This document shows, piece after piece, positions 8,596 through 17,044 of a DNA stretch of 64,000 nucleotides. The notes under the pieces were generated by a model, which did not search any database, was not told the DNA's origin, and was given only the letters and a program-made list of their open reading frames with translations. The stretch covers positions 62,001 through 126,000 of the forward strand of contig CAJXTI010000002.1 in assembly GCA_913061185.1 (NCBI GenBank). The letters run 5' to 3'. The stretch is from an uncultured Oceanobacter sp. (GTDB lineage: Bacteria; Pseudomonadota; Gammaproteobacteria; Pseudomonadales; Oceanobacteraceae). Position 1 is the stretch's first letter. Each line of letters opens with the position of its first letter. A program made the translations under genes and the position numbers.

Positions 8596-8647
8596 CACAT
8601 CATTCCATCACATCATTCCATCACAACGTTCCATCACAACGTTCCAT
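8593..8647. repeat. 13-bp tandem repeat carrying five spaced ATGs
   Basis: On the minus strand the unit ATGGAACGTTGTG or its variant ATGGAATGATGTG is repeated four times, then a fifth ATGGAACG begins the 51-codon gene. Because 13 is not a multiple of three, each copy shifts the reading frame, so copy-number change would change which start is usable. Confidence 0.85.
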
Positions 8648-8703
8648 TGCAGTGTCATACGCCTGCGGCGATGACACCGCCGTTTTTATTCTGCAAGCGC
8701 TGC

Positions 8704-9228
8704 TTACTCAACCACCCCGCGCACGCCATCGGCAAAATAATGCAGGTCACAGTTTTGCTCCGGGCCACCGCGATCAACAACCAAAAACTCCTGATCCACT
8801 TTTTCCACCAGCAGCGGGAAATGCCATACCCCACGGGCAAAGTTCACACCCTGGCAGCCGTTGGTACAAAACAGCGTCAGGTTCTCCGGTGACGGCGCTT
8901 CACCCGCCGGTGCCACCAGCACCAGAAACGGCGTATCCGACAGTGGAATAAACGCCTGACTCGACATTGGGTGTCGCTCCATCATGTCCACTTGCAGTGG
9001 CCGGGGCCGTGGACGGGCGCGGAAAATACTCAACAGCGGCTTGCCATCCGCCTCGGTCAGGTCGACATCCGCCAGGTTATGGAAGCGATCAGCGTAACCA
9101 TCGTTGATGGAGAAATGGTCACGGCCTGCCGTTTCGATCACATCACCAAAAGGCGCAAAGGCCTCCCGGCTCAAGGATTGTGGCGTGAGGGTGACGAAGC
9201 CCGGCGCCGGTTCAACAAAAGGTTCCAT
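8704..9228 (-). CDS. allA: Ureidoglycolate lyase
   Basis: The 174-residue product matches the AllA cupin family, which splits ureidoglycolate into glyoxylate and urea, the last step of allantoin use. Visible family segments are FGDVIE near the N-terminus, the MERHPMSSQAFIPL core with a metal-binding-type H/E region, and GVWHFPL near residue 135. The start at 9228 (MEPFVEP) is chosen because AGGAAA lies 8 bp upstream and the length then matches AllA; a longer TTG start at 9285 would add a poor tail. It is divergent from puuE-alc, which make its substrate. The shared intergenic space holds a palindrome that may bind a regulator. Confidence 0.9.
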   Translation of the reverse strand: MEPFVEPAPGFVTLTPQSLSREAFAPFGDVIETAGRDHFSINDGYADRFHNLADVDLTEADGKPLLSIFRARPRPRPLQVDMMERHPMSSQAFIPLSDTPFLVLVAPAGEAPSPENLTLFCTNGCQGVNFARGVWHFPLLVEKVDQEFLVVDRGGPEQNCDLHYFADGVRGVVE

Positions 9229-9348
9229 AGAGGTTTCCTGCAGTAAGAATTCAGCAGCCAGAGATTCGGAAGACAGTCCCGACAAGCAGTATCGGATGCG
9301 TCATTGTAGCCGACTCATTAACTCGATGATGGGCCTAAATGTCTGATT

Positions 9349-9362
9349 TGACCAATCGGTCA
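9349..9362. promoter_or_regulatory. Palindrome in the allA/puuE divergent promoter
   Basis: TGACC-AATC-GGTCA is a perfect 5-bp-arm dyad about 120 bp from each start codon. Its place between two divergent catabolic transcripts suggests a regulator site. The regulator gene is not in view. Confidence 0.4.
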
Positions 9363-9483
9363 GGATTTTTTATTGAGTGGATTCCAAGGACAAGATAATC
9401 TGCCAGCACTTTCAAGAATACGCGCATATTCTTCCTGCCCGGCAGATCTCTGCAGCGCGGCAGCCGTCCGACTGGAGAACACA

Positions 9484-10431
9484 ATGTCTGTGGATTATCC
9501 CCGCGATTTAATCGGTTATGGTGGTCAACCCCCACACCCGCAATGGCCTGGTGACGCCCGTATCGCCATCTCGTTTGTGCTCAACTACGAAGAGGGCGGC
9601 GAACGCTGCATCCTCCATGGCGACCAGGAGTCTGAAGCCTTCTTGTCCGAGATGCCAGCGGCGCAGGCGCTCGCCAATGTGCGCCATATGAGCATGGAAT
9701 CCATTTATGAATACGGCAGCCGTGCAGGTGTGTGGCGTATTCTCAAACTGTTTGAACAGCACAATATTCCACTCACCATCTTTGCCGTAGCCATGGCAGC
9801 GGAACGCCATCCAGAACTGATCAAGGCCATGCACGCTGCCGGTCATGAAATCTGCAGCCACGGCTACCGTTGGATCGACTACCAGTACATGAGCAAGGAA
9901 GAGGAAACCGAACACCTCAACAAAGCCATCGAAATCCTCCAGGGCATTACCGGCGAACGGCCACTGGGCTGGTATACCGGTCGCACCGGCCCCAACACCC
10001 GCGATATCGTCATGGCAGAAGGTGGTTTCCTGTACGACTCCGACAGCTACGACGACGATCTGCCCTACTGGGTCAATGGCCCCAAAGATTCAACCGGGGC
10101 AGAAAAACCGCACCTGATCATCCCCTATACCCTCGACACCAACGATATGCGTTTTGCTACGCCACAGGGCTTTAACAGCGGCGCACAGTTTTATCAGTAC
10201 CTGAAAGACGCCTTCGATGTGCTCTACGATGAAGGGGCCAACGGTGCAGCCAAGATGCTGTCGATCGGCCTGCACTGCCGTCTGATTGGCCGCCCGGCGC
10301 GGCTGGCGTCGCTGAAACGTTTTATTGAATACGCCGCAGGCCACCAGCAGGTATGGTTCCCGCGTCGCATGGATATCGCCAAGCACTGGCACGAACACCA
10401 CTACCCGACTTCCGTACAGAGCCAAGCATGA
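9484..10431 (+). CDS. puuE: Allantoinase PuuE (polysaccharide-deacetylase fold)
   Basis: The product begins [19 protein letters not shown] and continues with [19 protein letters not shown] and [13 protein letters not shown], which are hallmarks of PuuE. This cofactor-independent allantoinase of the NodB/polysaccharide-deacetylase fold opens allantoin to allantoate. Its length of 315 residues fits. The ATG at 9484 has GGAG 8 bp upstream; an earlier in-frame ATG at 9373 lacks a good site and would add 37 unrelated residues. The stop overlaps the alc start as ATGA, so the two proteins are translationally coupled. With Alc and AllA it forms the route from allantoin to glyoxylate plus two urea. 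Uricase and HIU hydrolase are not in the window. Confidence 0.93.
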   Translation: MSVDYPRDLIGYGGQPPHPQWPGDARIAISFVLNYEEGGERCILHGDQESEAFLSEMPAAQALANVRHMSMESIYEYGSRAGVWRILKLFEQHNIPLTIFAVAMAAERHPELIKAMHAAGHEICSHGYRWIDYQYMSKEEETEHLNKAIEILQGITGERPLGWYTGRTGPNTRDIVMAEGGFLYDSDSYDDDLPYWVNGPKDSTGAEKPHLIIPYTLDTNDMRFATPQGFNSGAQFYQYLKDAFDVLYDEGANGAAKMLSIGLHCRLIGRPARLASLKRFIEYAAGHQQVWFPRRMDIAKHWHEHHYPTSVQSQA

Positions 10432-11456
10432 ACACCACACTCACTCCAGAAAAACTCAAGCAATACGTCAACCTGGCCAACCGTCGCCTGGGCACCGAAG
10501 TGACCTACGTGACCGACGACTGGTTTGCCGAAGCCAACCGCATGCTCAACCCGGAAGCACCGGTGTGGCAAGAAGGCGTCTACGACGACAACGGCAAGTG
10601 GATGGATGGCTGGGAATCACGCCGCAAGCGCCAGGCCGGTTACGACTACGCGATTATTCGTCTGGGTGTGACCGGTGTGATCAAGGCGGTGGATATCGAC
10701 ACCCGTTTCTTCACCGGCAACTACCCGCCATCCGCCTCGCTGCAAGCCTGTTACTGTCCGACTACATCCAATGGTGACATCGGCGACCCGACGGCCGATA
10801 CCGAATGGAGCGAGATCCTGCCAGCGGTCAACCTGCAGGGCGACAGCCATCACCTGCACGCCATTGACGATCGATACACCGACCAGCCCTGGACGCACCT
10901 GCGTCTGAACATTTTCCCCGACGGCGGTGTTGCCCGTTTACGTGTCTACGGCGTGCCTTACAAAGACTGGTCCAACCCGTCTGCAGACGAACAGGTCGAC
11001 CTTGTGGCCGCTCTGAATGGTGGGCGTGCGCTGGCCTGTAACAACCAGCACTTTGGCCATATGAGCAACCTCATCCAGCCTGGCAAAAGCATCAACATGG
11101 GCGATGGTTGGGAAACCGCCCGTCGTCGTACACCGGGCAACGACTGGGTGATTCTGGCGTTGGGCCACGCAGGCACCATCGAAGAAATACTGATCGATAC
11201 CCACCATTTCAAAGGCAACTACCCGGACAAGTGTTCGATACAGGCAGCCTGTGTCACCGGCGGCACCGACGACCAGATCGAAACCCAGAGTTTGTACTGG
11301 CAAGAACTGCTGCCGCAACAGAAAATGCAGCCCAATCAGGAACACAGCTACAAGGTGGAAATAAAAGATTTAGGCCCAGTGACCCATGTAAAGATCAATG
11401 TCTTCCCGGATGGGGGGATTAGCCGAGTGCGGTTGATGGGGAAAGTGGCCAGGTAA
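10428..11456 (+). CDS. alc: Allantoicase
   Basis: The 342-residue protein is built of two similar allantoicase (jelly-roll) repeats. Each has the pattern GWESRRKR / GWETARRR followed by DYAIIRLG or DWVILALG, an IDT.FF/HF GNYP segment and a closing FPDGG(V/I)(A/S)R(L/V)R. The duplication is the family signature. The enzyme converts allantoate to (S)-ureidoglycolate and urea, feeding AllA encoded on the other strand. The start ATG overlaps the puuE stop. No other gene follows on this strand before the convergent DUF2164 gene. Confidence 0.95.
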   Translation: MNTTLTPEKLKQYVNLANRRLGTEVTYVTDDWFAEANRMLNPEAPVWQEGVYDDNGKWMDGWESRRKRQAGYDYAIIRLGVTGVIKAVDIDTRFFTGNYPPSASLQACYCPTTSNGDIGDPTADTEWSEILPAVNLQGDSHHLHAIDDRYTDQPWTHLRLNIFPDGGVARLRVYGVPYKDWSNPSADEQVDLVAALNGGRALACNNQHFGHMSNLIQPGKSINMGDGWETARRRTPGNDWVILALGHAGTIEEILIDTHHFKGNYPDKCSIQAACVTGGTDDQIETQSLYWQELLPQQKMQPNQEHSYKVEIKDLGPVTHVKINVFPDGGISRVRLMGKVAR

Positions 11457-11580
11457 CCGTCACAGGCAGCTGACCGGTCAAGTACAAGAGCGTTTGCGGA
11501 GTCCACCGGCACCCGAGCCGAGGTATGGCAAGCTCGTATTGCTGTTGCATGAGAACTGCAACGACAATAGGTTTCCAGCC

Positions 11581-11829
11581 CTAATACCCTTCTGGTTGCT
11601 CCAATTCCTGCACCAGATAACCGACTTCGTCCATTTTTTCACTGGCCAGTTGGTGGGCATCCTTCAAGCCACGATTGTAGTAGTACGGCCCAATCTCGCG
11701 GGCAAAAAAGTCAATCAGAAACTCGGCATCAAAACTGCCAATCTCTTGCTGCAGCTCGTCAACGAAGTACTTCTTTACCCTGGCCGCCATACGTACTTTT
11801 TCATCGTTGGAAAAGGTTATTTCGCTCAT
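11581..11829 (-). CDS. DUF2164 family protein
   Basis: An 82-residue product with the conserved DUF2164 sequence pattern: ITFSNDEK near the start, VKKYFVDELQQEIGSFDAEF in the middle, then FFAREIGPYYYNRGL. The family is widespread in proteobacteria and has no known function. The ATG at 11829 is used, which puts the family's usual MS-ITFS start in place; the ribosome site is weak. It is convergent with alc and lies downstream of the bacterioferritin genes, separated from them by a strong terminator, so it is transcribed on its own. Confidence 0.85.
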   Translation of the reverse strand: MSEITFSNDEKVRMAARVKKYFVDELQQEIGSFDAEFLIDFFAREIGPYYYNRGLKDAHQLASEKMDEVGYLVQELEQPEGY

Positions 11830-11886
11830 TATCACACCATCAACCAAACTGTGAGTACCGTGCCCTCACCAAAGGGGGACGGTGAC

Positions 11887-11924
11887 AGAAAAAAAACAGC
11901 CCTGCGTTGTCGTAACCGCAGGGC
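11887..11924 (-). terminator. Rho-independent terminator of the bacterioferritin operon
   Basis: On the minus strand GCCCTGCG and CGCAGGGC pair around a 10-nt loop and are followed by TG and an eight-T run. It lies 37 bp after the bfr stop. Confidence 0.9.
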
Positions 11925-11960
11925 CATCGGGAGTGTGGCAGGTAGCCCTGCCAGAGCACA

Positions 11961-12449
11961 TCAGGCCGCCGGAACGTCACTGCCCATTTGCGACTGCAGG
12001 TAGTTCTGCAGACCGATGCGATTGATCAGGCCAAGCTGTTTTTCGAGCCAGTAAGCGTGATCCACTTCAGTGTCATCCAGCATTTTCAGCAGAATATCGC
12101 GGGTGACGTAGTCTTGTACCGATTCGCAGTAAGCCATCACCTCGCGCAGGTCGGTGACGACCTTGTATTCGAGATCCAGATCACTTTGCAGCATCGCCGG
12201 AACGTCTTTACCGACGTTAATCGGCGCTCGGGTGACCATATCAGGGGTGCCTTCGAGGAACAGGATGCGTTCAATCAGATCGGCGGCGTGTTGTTTTTCG
12301 TCGTCGAATTCGTGATCGATACGGACGTACAGTTTGTTCAGTCCCCAGTCCTGATACATGCGGGAGTGGACGAAGTACTGATCCATGGCAGCGAGTTCAC
12401 CAGCCAGCAGTTCGTTCAGTTTATCAATAACCTGTTGATTGCCTTTCAT
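11961..12449 (-). CDS. bfr: Bacterioferritin, ferroxidase-competent subunit without haem-ligand Met
   Basis: The 162-residue ferritin-fold protein aligns along its length with E. coli Bfr. The di-iron ligands are all present: E18 in [10 protein letters not shown]51 and H54 in DDEKQHAA, the Glu of DLDLEY, and E-x-x-H in TEVDH (one residue longer than E. coli just before it). The Met that binds haem in E. coli Bfr (DEMKH) is Lys here (DEKQH). This subunit should oxidise and store iron but not hold haem itself. It follows the sister gene by 11 bp with a GAGGAG site, so the two form an operon and probably a mixed 24-mer shell. Confidence 0.93.
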   Translation of the reverse strand: MKGNQQVIDKLNELLAGELAAMDQYFVHSRMYQDWGLNKLYVRIDHEFDDEKQHAADLIERILFLEGTPDMVTRAPINVGKDVPAMLQSDLDLEYKVVTDLREVMAYCESVQDYVTRDILLKMLDDTEVDHAYWLEKQLGLINRIGLQNYLQSQMGSDVPAA

Positions 12450-12460
12450 GGTTCGTCTCC

Positions 12461-12934
12461 TCAGTCGTCACTCATCATGGATTGCAGGTAGTTTTCGATG
12501 CCCGTCGTGGCGATCAGGTGCTGCTGGGTTTCGATCCAGTCCAGATGAGCTTCTTCGTACTCAGTGATTTCTTCCAGTACCTCGCGGCTGACGAAGTCTT
12601 TGACGGATTCACAATAGGCGATGGCTTCGCGCAGCAGTTCAAGCTGCTCGATAATCTGTTCCAGGTCGCACTGCAGCATTTCTGCCGGGCTTTCACCGAT
12701 GCGCAGGCGGTTCAGTTTTTGCAGATTGGGCAGGCTTTCAAGGAAGAGGACACGCTCGATCAGTTCATCGGCCTGCTTCATGTCCTTGATGGATTTTTTG
12801 TAGCACTTGGTGTTGAGTTCTTCGAAACCCCAGTTTTTGTACATGCGGGCATGTAAAAAATATTGGTTGATCGAGGTCAGTTCAATAGTGAGCACCTGAT
12901 TCAGGTATTCAATAACCTTGCTGTCGCCTTTCAT
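12461..12934 (-). CDS. bfr: Bacterioferritin, haem-binding subunit with degenerate ferroxidase site
   Basis: A 157-residue bacterioferritin paralogue, first gene of the pair. The haem-ligand Met is kept (KDMKQAD). The ferroxidase site is damaged: Glu51 is Asp, His54 is Ala, and the Glu94 position (DLEQI) is Ile; only E18 and the E-x-x-H near residue 127 remain. It should therefore bind haem at subunit interfaces but not oxidise iron efficiently. This split of labour is known from heteropolymeric bacterioferritins with BfrA/BfrB-type subunits. The start at 12934 has a strong GGGAGGG site. No convincing Fur box was seen in the 200 bp upstream. Confidence 0.92.
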   Translation of the reverse strand: MKGDSKVIEYLNQVLTIELTSINQYFLHARMYKNWGFEELNTKCYKKSIKDMKQADELIERVLFLESLPNLQKLNRLRIGESPAEMLQCDLEQIIEQLELLREAIAYCESVKDFVSREVLEEITEYEEAHLDWIETQQHLIATTGIENYLQSMMSDD

Positions 12935-13169
12935 AAGCCCTCCCAATCCTTGTTTTGATTAAATAGGGCCTAAGTCTAAGTATCAAATGACCTATCGGCA
13001 AGTAAACAAATGCAATGGTTGATTCAAACAGAAACTATTACGGTTTAATTTCTGCCCATTTACCGGCCAATATCAGCGCTGTTGTATTTTTGTAAGAAAC
13101 CCTACAAGTCATTGATTTTTAAAAGCATTATATCAGAAAATATTCAAACCATTTCTCATTTGAGAAATA

Positions 13170-13649
13170 TCAACGCTTGGGACGTATTCCTGTTTGATAT
13201 GAGCCATCGTTAAAAAAACGCACCACTTCATCACGGCTTTTGCCCAGCAACATGGGCTGATCATCCACAAACAGGAAATTTTTCCAATGGCGCTGAAATA
13301 TATCCCAGCGGGTCTGGACGATATGGTCGACATCGTAACAAAAAAAGACCGTGACGTTGGTTTCCCACTGGATGTGTTGCGCCATAAGCGCTGGCATGGC
13401 GTTAGCGTCGGCTTCCCAGGCCAATTGCCAGTTCTCTTTTGGTTGCCAGACGCCATTGCGAGACGGCCAGTCGTCTCCCAGAAAGTGACTGGCGTGAGCC
13501 GCTTCCTTGCTGATATGGGTTTTCCAGAACTGGTTGGCCGATGCTTTGTCGAGCGGACGAATCAGACCCAGCGACTCTGAGTCCACCGGCAGTTCGCGGT
13601 GACGGAAAATCCAGCCCCATTTGAAGTCGTTCAGGGATACGTAATTCAT
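13170..13649 (-). CDS. DUF2947 family protein
   Basis: The 159-residue product has the pattern I associate with DUF2947: KWGWIFRHRELPV near the N-terminus, LIRPLDKASANQFW, then HASHFLGDDWP and later WETNVTVFFCYD and WKNFLFVDDQP. Function is unknown. It is rich in aromatic residues and has no signal peptide or membrane segment, so it should be cytosolic. A GAGG site precedes the ATG. It lies alone between the bacterioferritin operon and thrC, with more than 100 bp on each side. The family name is from memory of the pattern and could be checked by a profile search. Confidence 0.7.
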   Translation of the reverse strand: MNYVSLNDFKWGWIFRHRELPVDSESLGLIRPLDKASANQFWKTHISKEAAHASHFLGDDWPSRNGVWQPKENWQLAWEADANAMPALMAQHIQWETNVTVFFCYDVDHIVQTRWDIFQRHWKNFLFVDDQPMLLGKSRDEVVRFFNDGSYQTGIRPKR

Positions 13650-13759
13650 GGCAAACCTCAGGGAAGGTGGTCGGACGCCGAAACGTCAACAGCAGCACGA
13701 TGGAAATAACCGGGTTGATGCGACGGCCCCGATGCAACCGGCCGACAACACATCACGAT

Positions 13760-13781
13760 GCCGGGCGTTTGGACGCCCGGC
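13760..13781. terminator. GC-rich hairpin after thrC
   Basis: GCCGGGCGT and ACGCCCGGC form a 9-bp stem with a TTGG loop, 10 bp beyond the thrC stop. There is no T-run on the minus side, so its strength as a terminator is uncertain. Confidence 0.55.
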
Positions 13782-13791
13782 AGTCTGCCAA

Positions 13792-15198
13792 TCAATCCTT
13801 GAAAGTATGGCTGGCAATAAATGCCTGGACAGTCTTGAGATCAGCGGGTAATACGCTCAGCCGCTCTTCGCGTTCCATCAGGTCGTTCAGGTGGTGAGGC
13901 AATGTAGGCATCTCGAATCCGGCACGCTTGACCGCATCTTCGAATTTCACCGGGTGGGCGGTGCCCAGGGTGATCATCGGGATACGGGCATTACGACGAC
14001 ACTCTCGTGCCGCCTTCACACCGATCGCGGTGTGCGGGTCGAGCAGGTAGCCGGTTTCAGCAAAGACCTGTTGCATCACGGCAACGGTTTCATCCTGATT
14101 CACCGCCATGCTGTCGAACAGTTCACGGGCTTTGGCCAGCTTGTCTTCATCCAACGAGACCACGTCTGTTTTGGCATTCATGCGGCCCATCAGATCGGCC
14201 AGCACGGCACCGTCGCGATCATAAAGATCAAACAGCAGGCGCTCGAAGTTGGACGATACGGCAATATCCATCGACGGGGTGATGGTGTGCTTGAGCGGAT
14301 GCACTTCGTACAGGTTCTGGCTCATCAAGCGATGCAGCACGTCATTTTCGTTGGTGGCAATAATCAGTTGTTCGATCGGCAGCCCCATTTTACGAGCCAT
14401 ATATCCGGCAAAGATATCGCCAAAATTACCGGTCGGCACCGAGTAGGCCATTGGACGCAGCGGGCCACCCAGGTTCAGCGCGGAATAGAAGTAGTACACA
14501 ATCTGGGACATGATGCGTGCCCAGTTAATGCTGTTGACGGCCACCAGCTTGCGCTCACCACGCAGGAAAGACTGATCACCAAAGCTGGCCTTGACCATGT
14601 CTTGCGCCTGATCGAAGTTGCCTTCGATAGCGATGTTATAGATGTTATCGCCGCTGACCGTGGTCATCTGACGGCGCTGGACGTCAGAAACCTTGCCGTA
14701 AGGATGCAGGATAAAAATGTCGACGTTGCGACAGGCCTTGGTGCCTTCAATCGCAGCGGAGCCGGTATCGCCGGAGGTTGCCCCCATAATTACGACTTTT
14801 TCGTGGCGACGTTCCAGTACGTAGTCCAGCAAACGACCCAGCAGTTGCAGGGCAAAATCCTTGAACGCCAGGGTCGGGCCGTGGAACAGCTCCAGTACGT
14901 ATTCGTTGTGGTCAAGCTGTTGCAGCGGTGCAACGGCTTTATGGCCGAACGCACCATAGACATCGTCGATCATGCCTTGCAGGGCTTCGGCATCCACACA
15001 GCCTTCAACAAAGGGGTAAATGACCTTGTGCGCCAGTTCGGTGTACGACAGGTCGCGCCAGGATTCAATCTCGGCCAGAGAAAACTGTGGTACTTCCTTC
15101 GGTACGTACAAGCCGCCATCGGCAGCCAGACCGGTTAACAAAACGTCGTCGAACGCCAGCTCTGGCGCATTACCCCGAGTGGAGATGTATTTCATCAT
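13792..15198 (-). CDS. thrC: Threonine synthase
   Basis: The 468-residue enzyme converts O-phosphohomoserine to threonine with pyridoxal phosphate. It starts with the ISTRGNAP segment typical of ThrC, and the cofactor lysine is K113 in PTLAFKDFALQL; the phosphate-binding loop GATSGDTGSAA follows. Length matches the long (fungal/gammaproteobacterial) ThrC class. Two adjacent ATGs (15198 and 15195) are possible starts; neither has a clear ribosome site. In many gammaproteobacteria thrC lies next to hom, but here it stands alone, so the rest of the threonine pathway is elsewhere. Confidence 0.96.
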   Translation of the reverse strand: MMKYISTRGNAPELAFDDVLLTGLAADGGLYVPKEVPQFSLAEIESWRDLSYTELAHKVIYPFVEGCVDAEALQGMIDDVYGAFGHKAVAPLQQLDHNEYVLELFHGPTLAFKDFALQLLGRLLDYVLERRHEKVVIMGATSGDTGSAAIEGTKACRNVDIFILHPYGKVSDVQRRQMTTVSGDNIYNIAIEGNFDQAQDMVKASFGDQSFLRGERKLVAVNSINWARIMSQIVYYFYSALNLGGPLRPMAYSVPTGNFGDIFAGYMARKMGLPIEQLIIATNENDVLHRLMSQNLYEVHPLKHTITPSMDIAVSSNFERLLFDLYDRDGAVLADLMGRMNAKTDVVSLDEDKLAKARELFDSMAVNQDETVAVMQQVFAETGYLLDPHTAIGVKAARECRRNARIPMITLGTAHPVKFEDAVKRAGFEMPTLPHHLNDLMEREERLSVLPADLKTVQAFIASHTFKD

Positions 15199-15351
15199 GG
15201 TATGGAACCCGAATATCCTGGTTTGCTGTCAGGTGATATGGCGACCGCGCCAGGCAATTGGCAGCGACCCCATAAAAAAGGCGCTAGTTTACCTGCTTTG
15301 CGAGAAGCACGCACGGATCACCAGGATAATCCCCTGTTCAGGTCGCTCAGG

Positions 15352-15738
15352 TTAATGCAGCACCGGAAGCGGCTGGATTTCATCCACATCAAGGTGCACT
15401 GCGAGGATGCTGACCAGAGAGGGCAGCGTCAGGTTTTCGAAGGCGTCGTAGACCGGGTTCACTTCCGATGACTCCGGATATTCCAGATGCACGCCATAGC
15501 GGCCCTGCGTCTGACCCAGTGTATAGAGGTAGGCACGGATACCGGGTTCATCCAGATCACAGATGTAAATGGCACGCAGGTCGGTATTGATACGCTCATC
15601 AATCGCAAACGCATCAGCTCCCAGCTGTTCGGTTAACAACAGCAGCAGGTGCTTGATGCCCTGATCCTTGTCCATCGCCCAGATATTCAATTCACCCATC
15701 TGGATACCTGTGCGGTCAGTCTGCGTGGTGGTTTTCAT
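15352..15738 (-). CDS. Conserved hypothetical protein of a rhodanese operon
   Basis: A 128-residue acidic soluble protein that I do not recognise. It has no signal peptide or membrane segment. The sequence alternates hydrophobic helices (IKHLLLLLTEQLGADAFAI) with strands (DLRAIYICDLDE, GRYGVHLEYP), suggesting a small alpha/beta fold. It starts 2 bp after the rhodanese stop, so it is the third gene of a tight three-gene operon. A second in-frame ATG at 15699 is a possible alternative start with AGG upstream. The link to sulfur chemistry is by neighbourhood only. Confidence 0.65.
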   Translation of the reverse strand: MKTTTQTDRTGIQMGELNIWAMDKDQGIKHLLLLLTEQLGADAFAIDERINTDLRAIYICDLDEPGIRAYLYTLGQTQGRYGVHLEYPESSEVNPVYDAFENLTLPSLVSILAVHLDVDEIQPLPVLH

Positions 15739-15740
15739 GA

Positions 15741-16055
15741 TCAGCCCGCCACTTGCAGCTCCTGCCAGCGCAGGTAGCCTCCGCCCAGGTTGTACACCTG
15801 TTCAAAGCCGAAGCCGGTAAACAGCTCACACAAGTGTTCGCTGCGATGCCCGGAGTAGCAGTAGATCAGAATAGGTCGTTGCTTGTCGCACTTGCGAATC
15901 AGGGTTTCGACCAGCGTATCGTGGGCATGCAGGGCACCATCAAGGTGATTGCTGCGGTAGTCTCCAACGTCACGGCAATCGAGCAGCATCAGGTCGGGCT
16001 TGTCGAGCAGGTTCTGGATGTCTTCACACAGGATCATCTTGATGGGAGCCGTCAT
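15741..16055 (-). CDS. Single-domain rhodanese-like sulfurtransferase
   Basis: The 104-residue protein is one rhodanese domain with the active-site loop CYSGHR beginning at C66, preceded by a LLDCRDVGDY segment typical of the domain. The six-residue loop fits persulfide transfer (GlpE/PspE-like), not phosphatase-type rhodaneses. No signal peptide is present, so it is cytosolic. The start ATG overlaps the upstream gene stop (ATGA), and the downstream gene starts 2 bp after its stop, so expression of all three is coupled. The sulfur acceptor is unknown. Confidence 0.88.
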   Translation of the reverse strand: MTAPIKMILCEDIQNLLDKPDLMLLDCRDVGDYRSNHLDGALHAHDTLVETLIRKCDKQRPILIYCYSGHRSEHLCELFTGFGFEQVYNLGGGYLRWQELQVAG

Positions 16056-16456
16056 CAGTGCGTCTCCACCAGGTGCGCGATCATCAGGTCGTAGGCCTGG
16101 TGGTCAAAATCGATATGTTCGCGTGAAAAGAAGTCCGCCGCATTTTCGACTGCATCCTGAATCGCCGCCAGTACATAAGCCTGACAATGACGTGATGCCA
16201 CCATATGGGCCGGGACTGAAGATTCAATCCGCAGCCGCCGGTTGGCACGATCAAACGAATGGAAACGCATGCCACGAAACGGGGGAACATCGGTACTCCC
16301 CGGCACCAGAAAATAGAGATCCAGATGAGGATCTTCCAGGTTCTTCTTGCGACCATTCATACTTGTCAGTTTTGCTGCAACTCTTGTCAGCGCCCCGACA
16401 AACGGGCTGTCTGATAACCCGCTTTCAGGCAAATATGCCCCGCAATACAGTGTCAT
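16055..16456 (-). CDS. Conserved hypothetical protein, first gene of the rhodanese operon
   Basis: The 133-residue protein is not one I recognise. The start at 16456 (MTLYCGAYLPES) is chosen because GGGAGA lies 10 bp upstream; a start at 16504 would add 16 residues without a site. Features are a conserved-looking DLYFLVPGSTDVPPFRG segment, a basic stretch after SMNGRKKN, and an acidic C-terminal helix. No membrane segment or signal is seen. It overlaps the rhodanese gene as ATGA. An accessory function in the same process as the rhodanese is likely but unspecified. Confidence 0.65.
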   Translation of the reverse strand: MTLYCGAYLPESGLSDSPFVGALTRVAAKLTSMNGRKKNLEDPHLDLYFLVPGSTDVPPFRGMRFHSFDRANRRLRIESSVPAHMVASRHCQAYVLAAIQDAVENAADFFSREHIDFDHQAYDLMIAHLVETH

Positions 16457-16567
16457 AACGGCAGTCTCCCTATTCAATTGCCTACTCACAGGGAGATATT
16501 GCAAGGAGTTTGCCAGCTTGACAGGGGGCCAAGATGTCCGTTCCCTCTGCGTTATTAAAACGGCAAA

Positions 16568-16765
16568 TTATCCCGCCGCTTTAGCCGGAAAGCCGCCGTC
16601 GTCCAGTGCCGCAGCCAGTTGCTCCAGTGTCGCTTTGGCATTGGTTTCTACCAGTCCGGTTTCAAGGCTGACGCTGACGTCAGCACTGTCATCCAGCCCT
16701 TTGATAATATGGGTGACGGCGTTGACACAGCCGCCGCAGGTCATGCCTTCTACGGTCAGTTTCAT
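16568..16765 (-). CDS. copZ: Copper chaperone CopZ-like HMA protein
   Basis: A 65-residue ferredoxin-like heavy-metal-associated domain with the copper-binding motif GMTCGGC (C10 and C13). Such chaperones carry Cu(I) to the CopA ATPase. It is divergent from copA, with about 280 bp between them. Its start has AGGAG 8 bp upstream. A clear MerR-type promoter with a 19-bp spacer and a CueR-like dyad lies about 40 bp upstream, so copper induction through the nearby CueR is expected. Confidence 0.92.
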   Translation of the reverse strand: MKLTVEGMTCGGCVNAVTHIIKGLDDSADVSVSLETGLVETNAKATLEQLAAALDDGGFPAKAAG

Positions 16766-16805
16766 GATTTGTGCTCCTGTTCAGTGGGTGATTTAACACT
16801 ACGTC

Positions 16806-16836
16806 AATATGATCCTTGCCACAGTGGTAAGGTCAA
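16806..16836 (-). promoter_or_regulatory. CueR-type promoter of copZ
   Basis: Minus strand: -35 TTGACC and -10 CATATT are separated by exactly 19 bp, the overlong spacer of MerR-family promoters. The spacer region holds the dyad CCTTACCACTGTGGCAAGG at 16814-16832, close to the known CueR operator pattern (ACCTT...AAGGT). Confidence 0.85.
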
Positions 16837-16916
16837 GAATGCGTCTGCATCCGTCACCAGAATATTGATCTGGCTCGCTGAATCCGGTTCCAACCACCGG
16901 ATTTATCCTTACCCGG

Positions 16917-16947
16917 TTTACCTTACAACGATGGCAAGGTTTACCAT
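16917..16947 (+). promoter_or_regulatory. CueR-type promoter of copA
   Basis: Plus strand: -35 TTTACC and -10 TACCAT are 19 bp apart. The overlapping dyad ACCTT...AAGGT (16920-16940) matches the CueR operator pattern and resembles the copZ site about 100 bp away. Confidence 0.82.
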
Positions 16948-17044
16948 GTTGTTAATCGCTGACGGGGCGAGCAGGGTTTAACGTCCAACCAGCTCCACTG
17001 CCCAGCTCACCCAGTCCCTTCACTCGCTTCGCCAAGGAGGTTCC

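Noticed and set aside
12935-13169. Fur box before the bacterioferritin operon
   Set aside because: AT-rich, but no match to the 19-bp Fur inverted repeat was found.
13891-15138. 415-codon plus-strand frame
   Set aside because: It lies entirely opposite thrC, which has intact family motifs; no ribosome site.
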